In this document: positions 59,468 through 64,000 of the stretch, one piece after another
How the letters are laid out: each line of letters begins with the position of its first letter
Numbering within the stretch: position 1 is the stretch's first letter
NCBI RefSeq assembly: GCF_023264675.1
Contig: NZ_JAHFVG010000023.1
Span: forward strand, 23,821 to 87,820
DNA from: Rhodococcus sp. (in: high G+C Gram-positive bacteria)
GTDB taxonomy: Bacteria; Actinomycetota; Actinomycetes; Mycobacteriales; Mycobacteriaceae
Direction: 5' to 3'
Length of the DNA stretch: 64,000 nucleotides
Made by a program: the position numbers and the translations under genes
The notes under the pieces: model-generated
Database searches by the model: none
Told to the model about the DNA's origin: nothing
The model's input: only the letters and a program-made list of their open reading frames with translations

Positions 59468-60391
59468 TCAGACATGTGACGGCATTGGACCGCCGTTGAA
59501 CGCCACGGCGTCCTTCAAGGCTGCGACAACGTCGACGTCCGTGCCTGCCAGGTCGGCGAAGTGCCGGTGGATGTTGAGGACGATGCGTTCAGAATCTGGC
59601 AAGGCCGCGTATTCGCCCAGCTCGACCGCGCGCGCAGCGTCCAATGGATTCATCCCGTGGCGACGACCTTGCTCGGCTGAATCCTGGACGAAACGGTAAT
59701 ACTCGGCGATGCCGTCGAGCACGGCGCCGACGGCCGCACGCTCGATTACAGGGCCATGTCCAGGGACGATGATCTCGGCATCGAAATTGCGTAGCCAGTC
59801 CAGTGATCGAAGTGCCCCCTCGACAGAACCCATGAATACCAAGGGGGTCACTCCGTTGAACACCAGATCTCCGGCGAACAAGACCCGTTCGTCCGGCAGC
59901 CAGACCACAGCATCGCCCGTGGTGTGTGCGGCAAAACCAGGGTGCTGAACTTCGACGTTTCGATCGCCGAGGTGTAGCTCCAGTGATCGGTCGAATGTCA
60001 CCGTCGGAAGCCGTAGCGACACCTCGCCCCACTGAGGGACCGGTTGCCAGAACGGCGGGCACCCACAGATGATGGTGTCGGAGGCCAAGGCTGCGCGCAT
60101 GTTCCTTTGTCCGATGATCGTCGTCCCTGCAGGAAGTTCACTGTTGCCGTAGGTATGGTCGCCATGCTGATGGGTGTTGACTGCGAATCGAATCTCAGCA
60201 CCGGGACGGGCGTCGTCGACAGCGTTGAGAAACGCGCGCGTGCGTGATGCCGTCGCGCAGGTGTCGACAACCAGGACGCCATCCTCGCCCCCAATTACGC
60301 CGGTGTTGTTGATCCACCAGCTGCCGTCGGGCTGCACATAGGCCCACACCTGTGGCGCAACCTCTTCCAATGGCGACCCAACGAAAGTCAC
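59468..60391 (-). CDS. Metallo-beta-lactamase-fold hydrolase
   Basis: 307 residues with the metal-binding THQHGDH motif (73-79), the later His in GFAAHTTGD, Asp in LFAGDLVFNG and the final His in IVPGHGPV. This is a generic MBL hydrolase with a SoxH/quinoprotein-relay-like layout. The GTG start overlaps the amidohydrolase stop (GTGA), so the two act in one pathway. The substrate is unknown. Confidence 0.9.
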   Translation of the reverse strand: MTFVGSPLEEVAPQVWAYVQPDGSWWINNTGVIGGEDGVLVVDTCATASRTRAFLNAVDDARPGAEIRFAVNTHQHGDHTYGNSELPAGTTIIGQRNMRAALASDTIICGCPPFWQPVPQWGEVSLRLPTVTFDRSLELHLGDRNVEVQHPGFAAHTTGDAVVWLPDERVLFAGDLVFNGVTPLVFMGSVEGALRSLDWLRNFDAEIIVPGHGPVIERAAVGAVLDGIAEYYRFVQDSAEQGRRHGMNPLDAARAVELGEYAALPDSERIVLNIHRHFADLAGTDVDVVAALKDAVAFNGGPMPSHV

Positions 60392-61815
60392 TGAACAACC
60401 TGCAGGTTGGCAGCCATCAGGGTTGCCACACCGTCGAATGTGCCTTCAGGTGTTCCGGGCAGTTGCGGGACGTGCGCATGGACTCGGTCGAGGATCGCGC
60501 GAGACGATTCCTCGGCCTGCGCCGTCAGCGATTCCAGGTCCACCGCGACCAGCTGCCCGTCCCGCTTTACAATCTTTCCGTCGACGAGCACTGTCCGGAC
60601 ATCGTCGGCCGCGGTTTGGAAAACCAAGGTCCCTGCTGGGTCGATGTGCGGGCGTTGTCGGATGGACGGACCTCCGACCACGATGAGGTCCGCACGCTTT
60701 CCCACCGTGATACTGCCGATCCGATCCTGCATCCCCAAGGCCCTGGCCGAGTTCACTGTGATCCATTTCAGTGCGTCGTGCGCAGAGACTGATACTGCAG
60801 CCGGATCTTGCCGGGAGTTGTTCAGCTTTTCAGTATCCGACCACCGCTTGAAGCCGATCGCCAAGCGGACCTGAGTGAACAAGTCGCCTGAGTTCAAAGA
60901 CATGATGTCCGTCGAGAGGGTCGGTTCGATTCCTCGGCGCTCGGCGGCCTCGAAAACCAGTTTGCCCATCCCCATGTTCAGTTCCGTCTCAGGTGAGATC
61001 GAGACCTTCGCCCCTGCTCGCGCGAGTATGTCCCATTCGTCGTCCGTGAGGGTGTTGCAGTGTACGTGCACTTGGTCGGCATCGATAAGCCCTGCAGCGT
61101 CGAGCTCGGCCACCCCGGACGGACTCGACCAGACGCACCCGGTGTGCGTCACGACGAGTGCATCGTGAGCACGGGCGGTCTCGACCTCGGCGCGCGTAGC
61201 TCGGAACGGTTGCAGACCGATCTCGGTCAAAGCCACCCCCAAACTGAGCAGGCCGGCGGGGTCTGGAAAATACTCGGCTGCGATCCGCTCGAAATCGCGG
61301 ATGCGATCGTCGTGAGAACCGAAGAACTGCGGAGCCTGTGGGCTGGAGTCGAAGAAGCCGTATCCCAACACTGCACGAATGCCAGCGTCGCGCAGTCCCG
61401 TGATTGCGGCGTCACTGTGAGCCGGTGAATTCATGCAATGGGAGAAGTCGAGGATCGTCGTCACGCCGGCGTTGAGTGCTTCGAGTGCACCGAGGTGATT
61501 GCCGATATACACATCGTCCGCCGAGTAGGCCGGCGAGACGGCCAACCGCATTCCGTAGAAGTAGTCGGCGAGTGTCCAATCCGCGCACAACCCTCGCATC
61601 TGGGTTTGCCAGGTGTGGCGGTGGGTGTCGATGAGACCCGGCGCGACAATATGATCGGAAGCGTCGACGACCACAGCGTCGCTGTCCGGGAGATCGGATC
61701 CGACCGCGACGATCATTCCGTCCTCGATCAAAATGTCCGCGGTGGGGAGGGTGCCGAGTTCTGGATCCATTGTGACCAGGTGGCCCCCGCGAATGATGGT
61801 TCGGTTGTGCGTCAT
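60388..61815 (-). CDS. Amidohydrolase (cytosine deaminase/chlorohydrolase TrzN-AtzB-like)
   Basis: 475 residues. Metal ligands are HRH (His65, His67 in LIDTHRHTW), VHVHCN (later His), and the Asp in LSTDIMSLNSGD, with VTHTG between. The C-terminal segment RIGSITVGKRADLIVV is typical of subtype III amidohydrolases. It probably deaminates or dechlorinates a heterocycle, or hydrolyses a cyclic amide. The ATG at 61815 has an AAGGA site; the longer upstream frame is not supported. It is the first of three operon genes, 61 bp from the lysR gene. Confidence 0.88.
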   Translation of the reverse strand: MTHNRTIIRGGHLVTMDPELGTLPTADILIEDGMIVAVGSDLPDSDAVVVDASDHIVAPGLIDTHRHTWQTQMRGLCADWTLADYFYGMRLAVSPAYSADDVYIGNHLGALEALNAGVTTILDFSHCMNSPAHSDAAITGLRDAGIRAVLGYGFFDSSPQAPQFFGSHDDRIRDFERIAAEYFPDPAGLLSLGVALTEIGLQPFRATRAEVETARAHDALVVTHTGCVWSSPSGVAELDAAGLIDADQVHVHCNTLTDDEWDILARAGAKVSISPETELNMGMGKLVFEAAERRGIEPTLSTDIMSLNSGDLFTQVRLAIGFKRWSDTEKLNNSRQDPAAVSVSAHDALKWITVNSARALGMQDRIGSITVGKRADLIVVGGPSIRQRPHIDPAGTLVFQTAADDVRTVLVDGKIVKRDGQLVAVDLESLTAQAEESSRAILDRVHAHVPQLPGTPEGTFDGVATLMAANLQVVQ

Positions 61816-61876
61816 CGATTTCCTTCTGTCCGTGATTGCCGTCACGACAGTCCAGCACCTAATAGTCTGCGGATCA

Positions 61877-62797
61877 TCAACCAGGAAAGTTGCAATCCGA
61901 AGTTGTTCCGGCCGCAGGCAGAGCGAGGGCCAATGTGCGCACGAGTTCGATGACAGGACGATGGTCGGAGGTGCGAACAGCGACCGCAACGGTGCAATCG
62001 TCACCTTCGAGCGGGACAAACGCGACTTCTGGATGCGGATAATAGGTCGATGCTGTGGCAGCGTGAACTGCGATGCGACCGGTCAGGGCCACCGCGTGTG
62101 AGATCGCTGCGGGATAGCGGACGCGATCGCCACGACGGCCACACCCCCAGGCCTCACCTGCCCAGCGCTGGATCTGCGACCCCATCTCGACATCGAGAAA
62201 CGGGCTGTCCGCCACATCGCTGACGGAAAGTTCGATGGCGTCTGCCAAATCGGAGCGCCTCGGGACAACCGCTACCCGCGGACCCGCTGCTACCGGAATC
62301 AGGTCGACACCGTCGACGGGATCGACAGCTTGAACAAACCCCACGTCGGCTTGACCCGAACGCACTGCGTCATACTGCTCTGCCAGGGTTACGTCCTTGA
62401 AGCTCATGGCCAGGGTCGGGAAGACCATGCGCAAGCCGTCCTCGAAGTCACCCCACATCGAAGAGATCCCGAACCCGAGAACGGCAATCGTCATGTGTTC
62501 ACGATCCGTGGAGGTCGGGGATGTCGAGATCAGAGTGTCGAATGCGCCGACGATGTTCCGTGCCCTGTCCAAGAAAGCCAACCCTTGCGCACTGACCGAC
62601 ACCCGGCGGCTCGTGCGTTCGAACAGTGGGTACCCAATATCGGCTTCGAGAGATCGGATCACTTGACCGAACGGTTGAGCGGCAATGTAGTGCCGCTGCG
62701 CCGCTCGACCGAAGTGCAACTCCTCCGACAGTGTCAATGCGAAACGAAGCGACCGAATGCTCGTCCGACTTGCGATTCTGTCAACCGACTTGTCCAC
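61877..62797 (-). CDS. LysR-family transcriptional regulator
   Basis: 306 residues. The N-terminal HTH is LRFALTLSEELHFGRAAQRHYIAAQPFGQVIRSLEADIGYPLFERTSRRV (about 17-66), followed by a periplasmic-binding-protein-like effector domain. It is on the same strand and immediately upstream of the amidohydrolase operon, so it is probably the activator and co-transcribed or read through; LysR genes are more often divergent. The start is GTG at 62797. Confidence 0.9.
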   Translation of the reverse strand: MDKSVDRIASRTSIRSLRFALTLSEELHFGRAAQRHYIAAQPFGQVIRSLEADIGYPLFERTSRRVSVSAQGLAFLDRARNIVGAFDTLISTSPTSTDREHMTIAVLGFGISSMWGDFEDGLRMVFPTLAMSFKDVTLAEQYDAVRSGQADVGFVQAVDPVDGVDLIPVAAGPRVAVVPRRSDLADAIELSVSDVADSPFLDVEMGSQIQRWAGEAWGCGRRGDRVRYPAAISHAVALTGRIAVHAATASTYYPHPEVAFVPLEGDDCTVAVAVRTSDHRPVIELVRTLALALPAAGTTSDCNFPG

Positions 62798-63134
62798 GTT
62801 GTCCAGTCTGGCCCGACTCAGTCACAATTGCCACCACGCCCCTTCACCCCCGGAGCCCTCCACATCGCGCAACGATTACCTCGACCTCACTCACCGCGGT
62901 GTCCCTATAGTTTCTGTCAAGCGGCTCGAGTCGTCGGCGATTGGTAGAGAGTTGTGGTCCTGAGTATGGCGAACAGGGCGTCGCTGACCGCATTCCAGCG
63001 ATCGAGCACTCGCGGTCGGGGACGGTGGCAAGCTGGGCAGAATGCCACTTGTAACTGTCACGCGTTGCTACGGCACCAAGAGTCGGGGCCTTGGAGTTAC
63101 ATCTCTCTGATGCTTGACGTATCGCCTTACGGGT
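62798..63134. other. 337-bp region without a supported gene
   Basis: Between the lysR start and the GGDEF gene's 3' end. Short open frames on the plus strand have no ribosome site or recognisable product. The lysR promoter is expected near 62800-62900. Nothing else was recognised. Confidence 0.45.
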
Positions 63135-64000
63135 CTACTGATCGAATGAGAGGGCTCGGGTCGAGACTCGCGGCGCGCCGTGGAATGACCACGGATCGAC
63201 GGCCGAGTGTGAGTAGACGATGCGGTCGCGTCCGGTGTTCTTGGCTGTGTACAGGGCGCGATCGGCCACGTGGACGAGCCGGTCGACCACACCGTCTGTC
63301 TCGAGCGAGTCGAGCATTGCGGCAGTGAGGTGAGCGTGGACGGCGCCGATGCTGACTGTGACGGTGCACTGTGCACGGACGCGTTCGACAATCACAGTTT
63401 CCAACGGGTCGGTTTCCAGCTGGTCGTGCGTGGGGCGGCGAGCGAGAACAAAAAAATTCTTCTCCTCCCAGCCTGGCAAGGATCACTTCCTGCGCAGTTG
63501 TCTCCTGAACGACACCGCCGATTGTGTGCGCGAGGCGTACGAGTGCGGCGTCGCCTGCGGTGTGCCCGTATTCGTCGTTCACAGCTTTGAAATGATCGAC
63601 GTCGATAACCAGGGCCACGACGTTGCCGTGCCCATCAGCGGCCACGACGCTCTCGAACAATGCGCCCACCTGTGCGATCAGTCCGCGGCGATTGAGCAGG
63701 CCGGTCAGAGGGTCCGTGCTGGCCGCTATTTCAAGCCGGTGATTGAGACCTTCGAGGGTGCGGTTCGTTGCTACCAACGATCGCCTCAACGTGACAATGA
63801 GGGTTACCGGTAACAGCACCGCGGTCGCCGCTGCACCGACCGCGATGACGGTCACCGCGACTCCGACCGTCTGAAGAGTGGTACCGGTACCGATGACCAC
63901 CTGGCGGAGTCGGTCGACGGTGGTGAGGGTGTCGGCGATCATCCGTGCAGCTCCACGGGAGGAGCCGCACGCGCCCTTGCGTAGACGCTGGGCTGTGATC
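63135..64000 (-). pseudogene. Diguanylate cyclase (GGDEF), frameshifted and cut by the window edge
   Basis: The frame is open to the right edge, so the N-terminus may lie outside the window (the visible Met is at 63942). A hydrophobic segment (TVGVAVTVIAVGAAATAVLLPVTLIV) precedes a GGDEF domain: STDPLTGLLNRRGL, VIDVDHFKAVNDEYGHTAGD and the catalytic RLGGEEFF. Right after GGEEFF a run of seven T on the minus strand (63450-63456) shifts the frame; with six T the protein would continue as FVLARRPTHDQLETD and end with VADRALYTAKNTGRDRIVY, a normal GGDEF C-terminus. So the gene is either broken, slips, or carries a sequencing error. Confidence 0.75.

Overview
The window looks like the chromosome of a Rhodococcus-type actinomycete (Mycobacteriales). 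It is GC-rich with dense genes, many ATGA/GTGA stop-start overlaps, and GTG/TTG starts. The conserved gene order matches the Mycobacterium tuberculosis Rv1002c-Rv1026 segment: pmt, rsmI, metG, tatD, rpfB, rsmA, ispE, an Rv1013-type acyl-AMP ligase, pth, rplY, prs, glmU, a TetR gene, mfd, mazG, lpqU, eno, an ftsB-like gene, a DUF501 gene and ppx. That assignment rests on reading protein motifs and gene order; no database search was run.

Layout. Bases 1-16.3 kb hold the pmt-rsmI pair, a lipid-related group (SRPBCC protein, HSL-type hydrolase, wax ester synthase/DGAT), metG-tatD-rpfB-rsmA, a secreted protein, a WYL regulator, and an ispE / ABC-F / acetyltransferase run followed by small-domain genes and an enoyl-CoA hydratase-like gene. 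Bases 16.3-22.7 kb hold a pentapeptide-repeat protein, pnuC, prfC, the acyl-AMP ligase, pth and rplY. Bases 22.8-34.6 kb are a block lying between rplY and prs. It carries a TetR gene, a drug/metabolite exporter, a complete ergothioneine pathway (egtA-B-C-D, with egtE divergent), an ABC transporter with a two-component system, and a CxxC protein. Bases 34.8-52 kb resume the conserved order (prs-glmU-tRNA-Gln-TetR-mfd-mazG), with a gamma-butyrolactone-receptor-like TetR and an efeUOB-type iron uptake operon inserted, then lpqU, eno, the ftsB-like gene, DUF501 and ppx. Then come a short-chain fatty-acid transporter and tRNA-Leu(TAA).

Downstream of tRNA-Leu (53.56 kb onward) the content becomes accessory. 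It has a coiled-coil protein that resembles the N-terminal part of actinobacterial Mrr-type 'restriction system' proteins but ends where the nuclease would begin, followed at once by a DUF4041-like protein with a C-terminal GIY-YIG (T5orf172-like) nuclease domain. After that are a gap with no clear gene, a protein with a HEPN-like R-x6-H motif, a LysR-governed amidohydrolase / metallo-hydrolase / FAH-family catabolic operon, and a GGDEF gene broken by a frameshift in a T7 tract at the window edge.

The non-coding DNA is unusually structured. A 51-bp near-palindromic element occurs five times, always between convergent genes. There are also three tandem intrinsic terminators, a 52-bp nested palindrome between a WYL regulator and ispE, a triple 20/21-bp repeat in the egtE/egtA divergent promoter, a 3 x 33-bp repeat before eno, and a hairpin with a T-run in the efeU leader. 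The strongest candidates for something undescribed are the tRNA-Leu-adjacent split-nuclease-like gene pair and the 51-bp element family.
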